From positions 1 through 56,305 of the forward strand of contig JALXAM010000044.1 of the NCBI GenBank assembly GCA_026992075.1: a DNA stretch of 56,305 bases, in the 5' to 3' direction. Position 1 is the stretch's first letter. Each line of letters starts with the position of its first letter. The translations under genes and the position numbers were made by a program. Under the pieces are notes generated by a model. The model saw nothing but the letters and a program-made list of their open reading frames with translations. It was not told the DNA's origin and made no database searches. Shown here piece after piece: positions 30,255 through 38,426 of this stretch. The DNA is from Sedimenticola sp. Its GTDB lineage: Bacteria; Pseudomonadota; Gammaproteobacteria; Chromatiales; Chromatiaceae.

Positions 30255-32675
30255 ATGGAAAACCGGCATAGAAGGGGCCTTGGGGCCATGATGGGGGCCT
30301 TTGCCGGCGTCGTGGGTCTCCTTTCCCTGCTGTTTTGGCTTTCCCTGCGATTCCTGGCGCTACCCTATAACGTGGTGGAACTGTTTCACCTGTGGCCGGC
30401 GCCGGTATCCGCGGTACTGTTGGCGCTGGTTTTTCTGCTCGTGTTCGCTCCTTCCGCGGGAATGGCGGTTCACCTGCAGAGAGAAGGGCGGCATGGTCTC
30501 GCCCGCCTGCTCTCGTTTCTCCTGTTTCATGCGTTTCTGCTCTACCTGGGGCTGCGGATAGCCGTACCGTTGGAAAGCATTCACGATCTCGTGGGGTCGC
30601 CGGTGCTCGGCTGGCCGCCGGAGCTGGAGCGGGCGCTTCGTTTCCTGGCGCTCTTCTCCTGGTTCGATCTCATGCTGGTTGGCGGAGCGCTGTTCTGGTT
30701 GTCGATTACGCAATATCGCTGGACGACCCTGATACGCCGTTGGCTGCCGGTTTTTCTCCTGGTCTGGCCGCTGGGCTACTGGGTGGTCGTGGAGCAGGCG
30801 GCCACGGACAACCTGGTGGAGCTGTTGGTCACCGGCCCCGGCGGCGGCTACGGGCTGCTCCTTTCCGCCTGGATGGGGTTGCTGGCCATGGGTGGCAGCG
30901 TGATCGGCACGCGATTGGGGGGGCTGGTACGGAGCTGGAGTGTGGTGCTGCTGTTCCTGGCGCTGTCGGTGGGAGCAGGCTTCCTGGTCATCAACCTGGC
31001 CACTGAACAGCAGGTTTTCAAATACGGCCACCATTTTTCCGCGCTCTCTTTCCTGCTGAGCGTGGATCGTCAGCACTATCTGGATGGGTTGGCGCTGGCC
31101 AGTCGCTATGTTCTGGCGCATCTGGCCCTGGCCTTCCTCCTGGGGGTGGCCCAGTTTCCCGTCTGGGCCGGGGTGGCAAACTCCCGGGGAGGCCGCCCGG
31201 AGCCGGAAAAGCGTTCCTGGCGGCGGTGGAGGTCGCAGCGTCAGATGGGAGAGAGCGCTCCGGTGAGAGGGCAGTCTGGCTCGGCGGGCCTTCCCGGCAG
31301 GTTCGATCCGTGGCCCCTGTTGGCCATCGCTTACCTGGCATTCGTGATCTATGGAAGCCTCGTGCCGCTGGAATTTCGACCCCGCAGTCTGGCGCAGGCC
31401 TGGGATTCTTTTCTAAAAATCCGTTATCTGAAGCTTGGCATCGGATCCAGGGCGGACTGGGTGGCCAACATCCTGCTCTTCATTCCACTGGCCTTTCTTT
31501 GGATGCAGGCCCTGTGCCGCAGCAGGGGATATTGTTTGGCCAAGAGCGTCATTGTCTGGCTGCTGGCGCTGCTGTTGAGCCTGGGTATCGAGTTCACCCA
31601 GCAGTTCTTTCCACCCAGGACCGTTTCCCTCAACGACATTCTGGCCGAAGCCATGGGCGCGGGCATCGGGATTCTTTTCTGGTGGTGGAAAGGCGCCGCA
31701 GTGGACAGGTGGTTGGCTCGTGTGCGGTTGCTGCACAGTCGCCCGGCGCTGGCGGACTACCTGCTGGGAATCTATGTGGCCGGCCTTTTTCTGTATGGGG
31801 TTCTGCCTTTGGATCTCACCATCAGTCCGGTGGAGATCTACCATAAATGGAAAGAAGGGGGTATCAACCTGGTTCCTTTCGCATTCAGACATGCCAATGG
31901 CTGGGAGTGGATCTATGCGATAGGCACGGATGTTTTGCAGTGGATGCCTGTCTCTTTTTTGCTGGTCTATTCAGGTAGAGCGGGGCGCTTGCGGGCTTGG
32001 ACGTTCGTGGTGGGATTGGCGGTGCTGTTGGAAGGGCTGCAGCTGTTCGTCTATTCCCGGGTCACCGATGTCACCGATATCCTGACGGCCATGCTTGGAG
32101 GGACGCTGGGCGTGTTTTTCGGGGAACGGTTGCCTGGGAAAAGGAGGGTGGAGACGATTGCCAGGGGAAATCGCTCAACCTGCTTCTGGTGGAGTCTGGG
32201 GGCGTTCACGCTTGTGGGTATGTTGTTGCTTGCTGTGTTCTGGTACCCCTATGATTTCGACCTGGACCGGTCATTCCTGCGCAGCCATGTTCGCTCGCTC
32301 ACACGGGTGCCCTTCTACGCCTATTACTATGGCACGGAGTTTCGTGCGGTCACGGAAGTCCTGCACAAGGTCTTGCTGTTCCTGCCATTGGGTGGAGCAG
32401 CGGCCCTGGCATGGCATTGTATTGGGGCAGGGTTGGGGCGAGCATGGATTCGGGGGCTGCTGATTTTTCTGATTATCGCCTTGCCCTTTGTCATCGAACT
32501 CGGCCAGGTGGCGCTGCCTTCTAAGGTTCCGAGCAGCACCGATCTGTTTTTTGAGATCCTGGGCGGAGTCTTGGGCGTTGTGATCATCTCTGCATTTTGG
32601 CGACTTCCTGGTGCTCCAAGACCCCATGGAACAGCCGGCAATGTGAATATCGTGAGGGATCGGGCCGGCCGGTAG
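30255..32675 (+). CDS. Polytopic membrane protein with three tandem VanZ-like modules
   Basis: An 806-residue protein. The first ~340 residues hold about ten hydrophobic helices without a recognised domain. Three VanZ-like units then follow at about 352-478, 498-625 and 650-785. Each has a first helix, a long loop, and the signature E-x-x-Q-x...S/T-D: IEFTQQFFPPRTVSLND, LEGLQLFVYSRVTDVTD and IELGQVALPSKVPSSTD, followed by a Gly-rich last helix. Single VanZ proteins are 120-200 residues; triplication on one chain is unusual. ATG at 30255 is chosen; a TTG at 30216 is possible. It is transcribed away from the minus-strand operon and convergent with the secreted-protein gene. Function unknown. 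Confidence 0.75.
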   Translation: MENRHRRGLGAMMGAFAGVVGLLSLLFWLSLRFLALPYNVVELFHLWPAPVSAVLLALVFLLVFAPSAGMAVHLQREGRHGLARLLSFLLFHAFLLYLGLRIAVPLESIHDLVGSPVLGWPPELERALRFLALFSWFDLMLVGGALFWLSITQYRWTTLIRRWLPVFLLVWPLGYWVVVEQAATDNLVELLVTGPGGGYGLLLSAWMGLLAMGGSVIGTRLGGLVRSWSVVLLFLALSVGAGFLVINLATEQQVFKYGHHFSALSFLLSVDRQHYLDGLALASRYVLAHLALAFLLGVAQFPVWAGVANSRGGRPEPEKRSWRRWRSQRQMGESAPVRGQSGSAGLPGRFDPWPLLAIAYLAFVIYGSLVPLEFRPRSLAQAWDSFLKIRYLKLGIGSRADWVANILLFIPLAFLWMQALCRSRGYCLAKSVIVWLLALLLSLGIEFTQQFFPPRTVSLNDILAEAMGAGIGILFWWWKGAAVDRWLARVRLLHSRPALADYLLGIYVAGLFLYGVLPLDLTISPVEIYHKWKEGGINLVPFAFRHANGWEWIYAIGTDVLQWMPVSFLLVYSGRAGRLRAWTFVVGLAVLLEGLQLFVYSRVTDVTDILTAMLGGTLGVFFGERLPGKRRVETIARGNRSTCFWWSLGAFTLVGMLLLAVFWYPYDFDLDRSFLRSHVRSLTRVPFYAYYYGTEFRAVTEVLHKVLLFLPLGGAAALAWHCIGAGLGRAWIRGLLIFLIIALPFVIELGQVALPSKVPSSTDLFFEILGGVLGVVIISAFWRLPGAPRPHGTAGNVNIVRDRAGR

Positions 32676-32679
32676 CCAA

Positions 32680-35187
32680 TCAGAGTTTCGAGCTTCTGGT
32701 TCGCTTGCCTCCGAGTATCGTTGGTGTTTGTTCTCCGGCGAGCACCACTTCCAGTTTTTCCACTCCGGAGGGTTGTGGGTGGAGCTGTAGGTTGTGCCAT
32801 CCTTTTGCGAGAAAGAGGGGGACATAAACCATGCCGTAGTCGTTACCCGGCACGGTGCGCTGGAATTTGCGGTCGTCCACCTCGATTTCGATGGTGCCCC
32901 TGGTATGGATCGCCAGCTGGTGGAACCCGCGGGTGTCCACCAGGAACTGACCACTGAAGGTGACTTGTTCCAATTTGTCGCCTTTGCTCACCAGCCACTT
33001 TAGTTTTCCATTCAGGGCGGGCACTTTCTTCTTTTTTATTTGGAGGTCCCCTTTTTCATTGCTGGTGATGACCCTGGCGAGCAGCCCTTCCTGGCTTTGA
33101 AATAGAGAAGATCGAGCCCGGGAATGATGTCCACGGGTAATGGCGAGTATCAGGGGATTGCTGATGACCGTTTCGCCGTCAGGTGTGTCTACCTCTGCCT
33201 GAATGGTCACTTTGCCCAAACCCAGAGGCGAGCTGGGCAGGATGGTTTCCCAGGTGTCGTTTTTCGTCGTGAACGAGAGCAGTTCTCGGGTTCCCTGGAG
33301 GATGCGTACGCGGCTGCCGGCCGGGGCCATGCCCTCGAGGAAGAACGGCGTGCCGTAAGCGGCTTCCGAAAAAGGTGCTGATAGGGTGGCGATGCGGTTC
33401 CCATTTTTCACCTGTATCCAATAGCGACGGCTGCTGCGTCCCTCCCGGGGCGGCGGCTCCACTGCCACCAGATGGATCTCATGGTAGCCATCGGCAACCC
33501 GGGTGGTGTCCCAGGTGAGGGATTGTCCTGTGGAAGAACTGGCGACGGCATGGCCATCCACCCAGAGTTCATAGTGGTCGGTGGATTGGCTGCCCGGTCG
33601 TTTTTCGTTTAGCTGGATCTGCACCTTGCCACGCCAGGGTTGGTCCGGATCGGGACTGACTAGGCGGAGCCGGGTTGGGTCCGCGTAGGGCTGGGCCAGG
33701 GGGTCACCCACCAGGATGTTCTGGTAGGGGGACGCCACCGACATGTACCAGGATTCGCCCAGACTGTAGCCCAGGCCATAGTAGTAATGGATCAATGGCA
33801 AAGGGAACTTTTCTGCGAAGGAGTAGGGTTCGACCACGGCTCCGCTGGAGCCGGCTGCGCCGTGGCGCAGGAATTCAGTGAGTTTGGTCTGGGATTCGTT
33901 GTCGAAGTCCCCGGCATAGCTGGTGAAGGAGTCTGCATAGGCCCCAGGCAACAGGCGGCTGCCGGAGCGCTTCCAGTTGAAGGTGCGGGTGCCCGCCGCC
34001 AGGCCGATGATGTCCCGCCGCTTCTTGGGCAATATGCCATCCTCGCCATCTTTGCCCCGGGTTAGAATGCGGCAGCGATGTCCGATGGATGTCAGCAGGG
34101 CGCAGGTCTCGGCGAACCAGGGCTGCCTGGTCTCGGTTCGAACATCACGGTTTTCCATGAGATAGACGGTGCCAGCAGGATGGCTGCCATCGCTTCGTGC
34201 GGCGCGGGAGAGATAGTTTTGGATTTCCGGCAGGCTGTTGCCCCTTTGCCCGGTGTAGGCGAGCAGGGCGCTCAGGTAATAGCGGTCGAGGTCGGTGGTA
34301 CCGGGAATACCACTCCGGGACCAGTGGTAACGATTGCGAAATCCTCGGGGTGATTCGAATCTGCTCCGTGGTGTATCGATGCGCTGCATCAGTTCCCGGA
34401 AATCCTCGCGCTTCTTTAGCGACGCAAGCCACTTGTCGTTCCGCAAAACCAAGCTGTTGTTCCATCCGGATTTGTAGGCGGATTCCAGCGCTTCCATCGC
34501 AGCCTGCTCTTGACCGGCCATGGCCAACACCTCCGCTTGTAGAACATACAGCTGTGGAATGGTGGTGTACTTTTGCAACAGCTGTTCCACCAGCTTTCTT
34601 GCTTGAGAAGGAGCACCTTTCCTCAACAACTTTCGCACACGGTCCCGTTTCTTTCTGGCTTCTCTCGGCAGAAAGCTCTGTTGCCTCCGGACAATGTCCA
34701 GTGGCCGGCGGAAATAGTGGTTGGAGACACTCTTGATGAAGTCGGCCCTTCCAGCGAGTACCTCATTGGTGAAAAAAGTCAGGCCTGTGAGAGCGCCGGA
34801 TTTGCCGATGTAATGATGATCTCGGATACCGTTCTTTTTTAAGACTTTTTGGATGTTCACCGCGAAGGGAAAATCGGCGGAATAGACGATGGTATCGATC
34901 TCTCCTTCCAATTCCTCTTTTTTCAGGAAATTCTGAATCGGCTGCAGGATGCGGTTACGGAAACCCTCCATGGAGATGGTTTCCAGGGTTGGAATGTCAT
35001 GCAGCCAGACCACATGCCGCTGGGGAATAGGGCGAAGCTCCATCCACAAGTTGGCCACGGTAAGGGAGAGCGGGGAGTCGGCGTTCACCGCCAGCAGGGT
35101 GGTTTCCGGGCTGGTGCCGGCGCTGCTCCTGGTGAAGGAGCCAAGCAACAGCAGCGCCATTGCAGCAACGGCAATGCGTGAGGTCAT
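32680..35187 (-). CDS. Large secreted TIGR03790-like protein with Ig-like and PA14-like C-terminal regions
   Basis: An 835-residue protein. A signal peptide covers about residues 1-24 (IAVAAMALLLLGSFTRSSAG). The next segment, TTLLAVNADSPLSLTVANLW with RPIPQRHVVWL and TISMEGFRNRI, fits the TIGR03790 pattern (a 'N.nspdS..va.yY...R.iP' start), a family reported to occur only in exosortase-bearing genomes. A TPR-like region lies near 170-260; the middle carries a large hydrolase-like core (LIHYYYGLGYSLGESW, QNILVGDPLAQPY); two Ig-like units follow (YELWVDGHAV..., GTPFFLEGMAPAGS...) and a PA14-like sandwich ends it (FSGQFLVDTRGFHQLAIHT). ATG at 35187 overlaps the VanZ stop by four bases. Function unknown. 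Confidence 0.72.
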   Translation of the reverse strand: MTSRIAVAAMALLLLGSFTRSSAGTSPETTLLAVNADSPLSLTVANLWMELRPIPQRHVVWLHDIPTLETISMEGFRNRILQPIQNFLKKEELEGEIDTIVYSADFPFAVNIQKVLKKNGIRDHHYIGKSGALTGLTFFTNEVLAGRADFIKSVSNHYFRRPLDIVRRQQSFLPREARKKRDRVRKLLRKGAPSQARKLVEQLLQKYTTIPQLYVLQAEVLAMAGQEQAAMEALESAYKSGWNNSLVLRNDKWLASLKKREDFRELMQRIDTPRSRFESPRGFRNRYHWSRSGIPGTTDLDRYYLSALLAYTGQRGNSLPEIQNYLSRAARSDGSHPAGTVYLMENRDVRTETRQPWFAETCALLTSIGHRCRILTRGKDGEDGILPKKRRDIIGLAAGTRTFNWKRSGSRLLPGAYADSFTSYAGDFDNESQTKLTEFLRHGAAGSSGAVVEPYSFAEKFPLPLIHYYYGLGYSLGESWYMSVASPYQNILVGDPLAQPYADPTRLRLVSPDPDQPWRGKVQIQLNEKRPGSQSTDHYELWVDGHAVASSSTGQSLTWDTTRVADGYHEIHLVAVEPPPREGRSSRRYWIQVKNGNRIATLSAPFSEAAYGTPFFLEGMAPAGSRVRILQGTRELLSFTTKNDTWETILPSSPLGLGKVTIQAEVDTPDGETVISNPLILAITRGHHSRARSSLFQSQEGLLARVITSNEKGDLQIKKKKVPALNGKLKWLVSKGDKLEQVTFSGQFLVDTRGFHQLAIHTRGTIEIEVDDRKFQRTVPGNDYGMVYVPLFLAKGWHNLQLHPQPSGVEKLEVVLAGEQTPTILGGKRTRSSKL

Positions 35188-35603
35188 GGCTGTTGTTTCG
35201 GCGTCGCGATTCCCATGGAATTGCCAGACGGATATCGGCGATGCATCAGCCAGAGGATGAGTAACACACCCATCACATCGAGCGCGATGTCGGTTCCCGA
35301 GCCATACCGCCCCGGCACATGCAACTGATGCCACTCATCGAAAAAAGCGTACCCCGTGGAGATGAGGAAGGAAAGGAACAGATTCCAGTTCCGGTTGGGA
35401 AGCAGCGGCGACAGGGCCCAGTACCAGGTGGCCGCCAGGCCTCCGAACAGGGGGATGTGGAGCAGGTTCTGTAATTCCGGGGTGGCCCACTGGAGGACTT
35501 TTTCCGCCAGGTTCCGGGGCGCGCCGGTGTCGGGAATGGACGACAGCAGATAGATGACGGCCATGTAGGCCAAAGGGAGCAGGAGCCGGGGAAGATGCTT
35601 CAT
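35184..35603 (-). CDS. VanZ family membrane protein
   Basis: A 139-residue protein with four membrane helices. LPLAYMAVIYLLSSIPDTG, LLHIPLFGGLAATWYWAL and the signature FFDEWHQLHVPGRYGSGTDIALDVMG are the standard VanZ elements (D/E-x-x-Q-x-x...R...D). VanZ was named for teicoplanin resistance, but most homologues have no known role and many occur in exosortase or polysaccharide loci. Its stop overlaps the start of the large secreted protein gene (ATGA), so the two are made together. Together with the triple-VanZ protein it makes four VanZ modules within 5.4 kb. Confidence 0.88.
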   Translation of the reverse strand: MKHLPRLLLPLAYMAVIYLLSSIPDTGAPRNLAEKVLQWATPELQNLLHIPLFGGLAATWYWALSPLLPNRNWNLFLSFLISTGYAFFDEWHQLHVPGRYGSGTDIALDVMGVLLILWLMHRRYPSGNSMGIATPKQQP

Positions 35604-35657
35604 GGCGGGTTTGCGCCCGCAATGCGCATTGCCCTGGGTTGTCCTCTTTCCCGCATC

Positions 35658-37223
35658 CTACAGCATCATTCCCCGGATGGTGAAGTAGAGAAGGGCCGCC
35701 ATGAAGCCGGAGGCGGGCACGGTGATGATCCAGGCGGCGACGATCTTCATCAGCGCGGAGCGTTTCACCAGCTCCTTGCGGTAGATCTTCTTCAGCCCCT
35801 TGCGCTCCTTCTTGGTCAGCTCCGCCTTGGCCTTGTGGCGCTTGAGCTCGGCCAGCATGCGGCCCTTCTCGTTCACCGAGGCGCGACGGAACTCGTTGAG
35901 AAAGGCCTCGATCACCTCGTGATCCTCGCCGGCATGGTGGGCCTTGATCTCCTCGATCATGCGCGCGTAGGAGGCCTTGAGAAACTCGCGCAGAAAGCCC
36001 ACGCCGAAGACCGCTCCCACGGCGATATGGGTGGAGCTCACCGGCAGCCCCAGCTGGGTGGCGACGATCACGGTGATGGCGGCCGCCATGGCGATGGAGA
36101 AGGCGCGCATCTGGTCCAGCTCGGTGATCTCCGAGCCCACGGTGCGGATCAGCCTGGGGCCGTAGAGCGCCAGGCCGATGGCGATGCCCAGCGCGCCCAC
36201 CATCATCACCCAGAGAGGAATGGCCGCCTTCTTGTGCACCCCGCCCTGGATGATGGCGTCGTTGATGGCCGCCAGCGGCCCCACGGCGTTGGCCACGTCG
36301 TTGGCGCCATGGGCGAAACTGAGCAGTGCGGCGGCAAAGATCAGGGGCACGGTGAACAGACGGTTCACCGCCTCCTTTTCATTGCTCATGTTCCGGGCCT
36401 GGCGGGCCACCAGGGGTTTGACCACCACCAGCACGACCAGGCCCACCAGGAAGCCCAGCCCCAGCGCCGTAGCGAAGTCGGTCTTCCATAGGTGTTTGAG
36501 TCCCTTGAGTATGAGGTAGGTGGCGAATGCCCAGCTCATCAGACCTACCAGGATGGGCACCATCTTTTTGGATGCGGCGATCATGTCCGACCGGTAGGTG
36601 ATGGTGCGCTTGATGAGATAGAGGAAGGCGGCAGCGATGAGCCCTCCCAGCACCGGGGAGATGACCCAACTGGCAGCGATGGTGCCCATCTTGGGCCAGT
36701 TGGCGATGCCCAGGCCGCCGGCGGCGATGCCGGCGCCCAGCACGCCGCCGACGATGGAGTGAGTGGTGGAGACCGGCGCCCCCAGCGCCGTGGCGATGTT
36801 GAGCCAGATGGCGCCGGCCAGCAGCGCGGCCATCATGAGCCAGATGAAGACGTCGGCATTGTCGATGAGGGCAGGGTCGATGATGCCCTTCTTGATGGTG
36901 CCCACCACGTTGCCGCCGGCCACCAGGGCACCCATGGCTTCGAAGATGGCGGCGATGACGATGGCGCCCAGCAGGGTGAGCGCGCGGGAGCCCACTGCGG
37001 GTCCCACGTTGTTGGCCACGTCGTTGGCGCCGATGTTCATCGCCATGTAACCGCCGATCATGGCCGCGGCGATGAGCATCAGCCCGTTGTGGATCTCGGT
37101 GAAACGCATGCCGGCGTACATCATGATGCCGATGATGAACAGCAGGCCGATTCCCAGGCGGAACAGCTCCGGGCGGCCGTGGCTGGCGGCGCTTTCGATC
37201 TGGTCGATGTTCTTGAGTTCCAC
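35658..37223 (-). CDS. PiT-family inorganic phosphate transporter
   Basis: A 521-residue polytopic transporter. Both PiT signatures are present: MNIGANDVANNVGPAVGS near the N-terminus and FAHGANDVANAVGPLAA in the second half, each part of an inverted repeat of the family; STTHSIVG and SSTHIAVGAV are the paired SxTHxxxG motifs. A hydrophilic loop with a basic stretch precedes the last helices. GTG at 37223 is chosen as start because GGAAGGGGGA lies nine bases upstream; a TTG at 37334 gives a 37-residue extension of poor composition. Proton- or sodium-coupled phosphate uptake is expected. The DUF47 regulator gene often next to pit is absent. Confidence 0.92.
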   Translation of the reverse strand: MELKNIDQIESAASHGRPELFRLGIGLLFIIGIMMYAGMRFTEIHNGLMLIAAAMIGGYMAMNIGANDVANNVGPAVGSRALTLLGAIVIAAIFEAMGALVAGGNVVGTIKKGIIDPALIDNADVFIWLMMAALLAGAIWLNIATALGAPVSTTHSIVGGVLGAGIAAGGLGIANWPKMGTIAASWVISPVLGGLIAAAFLYLIKRTITYRSDMIAASKKMVPILVGLMSWAFATYLILKGLKHLWKTDFATALGLGFLVGLVVLVVVKPLVARQARNMSNEKEAVNRLFTVPLIFAAALLSFAHGANDVANAVGPLAAINDAIIQGGVHKKAAIPLWVMMVGALGIAIGLALYGPRLIRTVGSEITELDQMRAFSIAMAAAITVIVATQLGLPVSSTHIAVGAVFGVGFLREFLKASYARMIEEIKAHHAGEDHEVIEAFLNEFRRASVNEKGRMLAELKRHKAKAELTKKERKGLKKIYRKELVKRSALMKIVAAWIITVPASGFMAALLYFTIRGMML

Positions 37224-37402
37224 GGTGGTCGATCCCCCTTCCGGGCCCGGGGTGACAGGCCCCGGTGACGGTTCGCTCTCGAGAAAGGCGGATTCTATCC
37301 CAAAAGCCGGGAAAACAGGGTTGCCTTCCGTCAAAAGGAAATGGAATTGGCGCCGACGGCTGTCGTATAGTTGCCGTTCATCGAGTTCAGCCTCAAGCCG
37401 GA

Positions 37403-38221
37403 ATGACCGACCGCTACGCAGTCATAGGCAACCCCATCGAACACAGCCTTTCCCCCCGTATCCATCAGGCCTTCGCCCGGCAGACCGGGGAGCCGGTGGA
37501 GTACGGGCGCATTCTGGGAGACCTGGAGCATTTCGAAGAGGATGTGCGTCGCTTCTTTGCAGAGGGGGGCAAGGGGCTCAATGTCACCGTGCCCTTCAAG
37601 GAGCGCGCATGGAAGCTGGCCCATCGGCTGGGGGAGCGGGCGCGGCGGGCGCGGGCGGTGAACACCCTGGCGCTGGAGCAGGGTGGGACCCTGCTGGGAG
37701 AGAACACCGATGGCGTGGGCCTGGTGCGGGACCTGGCGGTGAACCATGGTTTTCGCTTTGCGGGAAAGCGCCTGCTGCTGCTGGGGGCCGGCGGCGCCTC
37801 CCGGGGCGTGGCCTGGCCGCTGCTGGAACAGGAGCCGGCGGAGCTGGTGATCGCCAACCGCACCGCCGCCCGGGCGGAATCCCTGGCGCAGGAGATCCGG
37901 GAGCAGGGCGGCACGGTGCGGGGCTGCGGCCTGGATGCCCTGGCCGGCCGGCGGTTCGACCTCATCGTCAACGGCACCGCCGCCGGCCTGAAAGGTGAAG
38001 TGCCCGCCATTCCCGAGGATTGCCTCGCCCCGGGTGGCTGGGTCTATGACATGATGTATGGAGCCGAGCCCACCGCTTTCGTGCGTTGGGGAGAGGCCCA
38101 TGGTGCCGAGAAGGCGCTGGACGGACTGGGCATGCTGGTGGAGCAGGCGGCCGAGTCCTTCCGGATCTGGCGCGGCGTGCGGCCGGAAACCGCGCCGGTG
38201 ATAGCGATGCTGCGAGGTTGA
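37403..38221 (+). CDS. aroE: Shikimate dehydrogenase
   Basis: A 272-residue enzyme that reduces 3-dehydroshikimate to shikimate with NADPH. Substrate site: [20 protein letters not shown] (SLS) and [11 protein letters not shown] with the catalytic Lys; [12 protein letters not shown] carries the partner Asp. The NADP loop is [14 protein letters not shown] and [13 protein letters not shown] marks NADP preference (NRT). Length and motifs are standard for AroE rather than YdiB. ATG at 37403 fits the family N-terminus. It is divergent from the phosphate transporter. Confidence 0.97.
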   Translation: MTDRYAVIGNPIEHSLSPRIHQAFARQTGEPVEYGRILGDLEHFEEDVRRFFAEGGKGLNVTVPFKERAWKLAHRLGERARRARAVNTLALEQGGTLLGENTDGVGLVRDLAVNHGFRFAGKRLLLLGAGGASRGVAWPLLEQEPAELVIANRTAARAESLAQEIREQGGTVRGCGLDALAGRRFDLIVNGTAAGLKGEVPAIPEDCLAPGGWVYDMMYGAEPTAFVRWGEAHGAEKALDGLGMLVEQAAESFRIWRGVRPETAPVIAMLRG

Positions 38222-38319
38222 TGGGCACGGCCTGGCGGCCTTTGCCCATCCTACGAGGGCCAGGGAGAGAGGATCAAAAACAATAACCGTAGGGTGGGCA
38301 AAGCGCAGCGTGCCCGCCG
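38220..38319. repeat. Two half REP elements in opposite orientation
   Basis: GATGGGCACGGCC...GGCCTTTGCCCATCCTAC (38220-38254) and GTAGGGTGGGCAAAGCGC...GTGCCCGCC (38289-38319) are the two halves of the REP family, here separated by about 34 bases and in inverted order relative to full copies. The first overlaps the aroE stop codon. Confidence 0.8.
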
Positions 38320-38333
38320 CAATGGGGAATAAA

Positions 38334-38370
38334 CCTCCCTCTCCCTCCGGGAGAGGGTTGGGGTGAGGGG
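38334..38370. repeat. Palindromic repeat of the CCCTCTCCC...GGGAGAGGG family
   Basis: CCCTCTCCCTCCGGGAGAGG followed by GTTGGGGTGAGGGG. The same unit recurs after prlC (42199-42236). The short perfect stem CCCTCTCCC/GGGAGAGGG is a widespread proteobacterial intergenic repeat. Confidence 0.8.
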
Positions 38371-38426
38371 ATCAAAAAAGCCACCCCGAACCAAATCAAC
38401 ACCAACGAAAAAAGGAACCAGGAACC

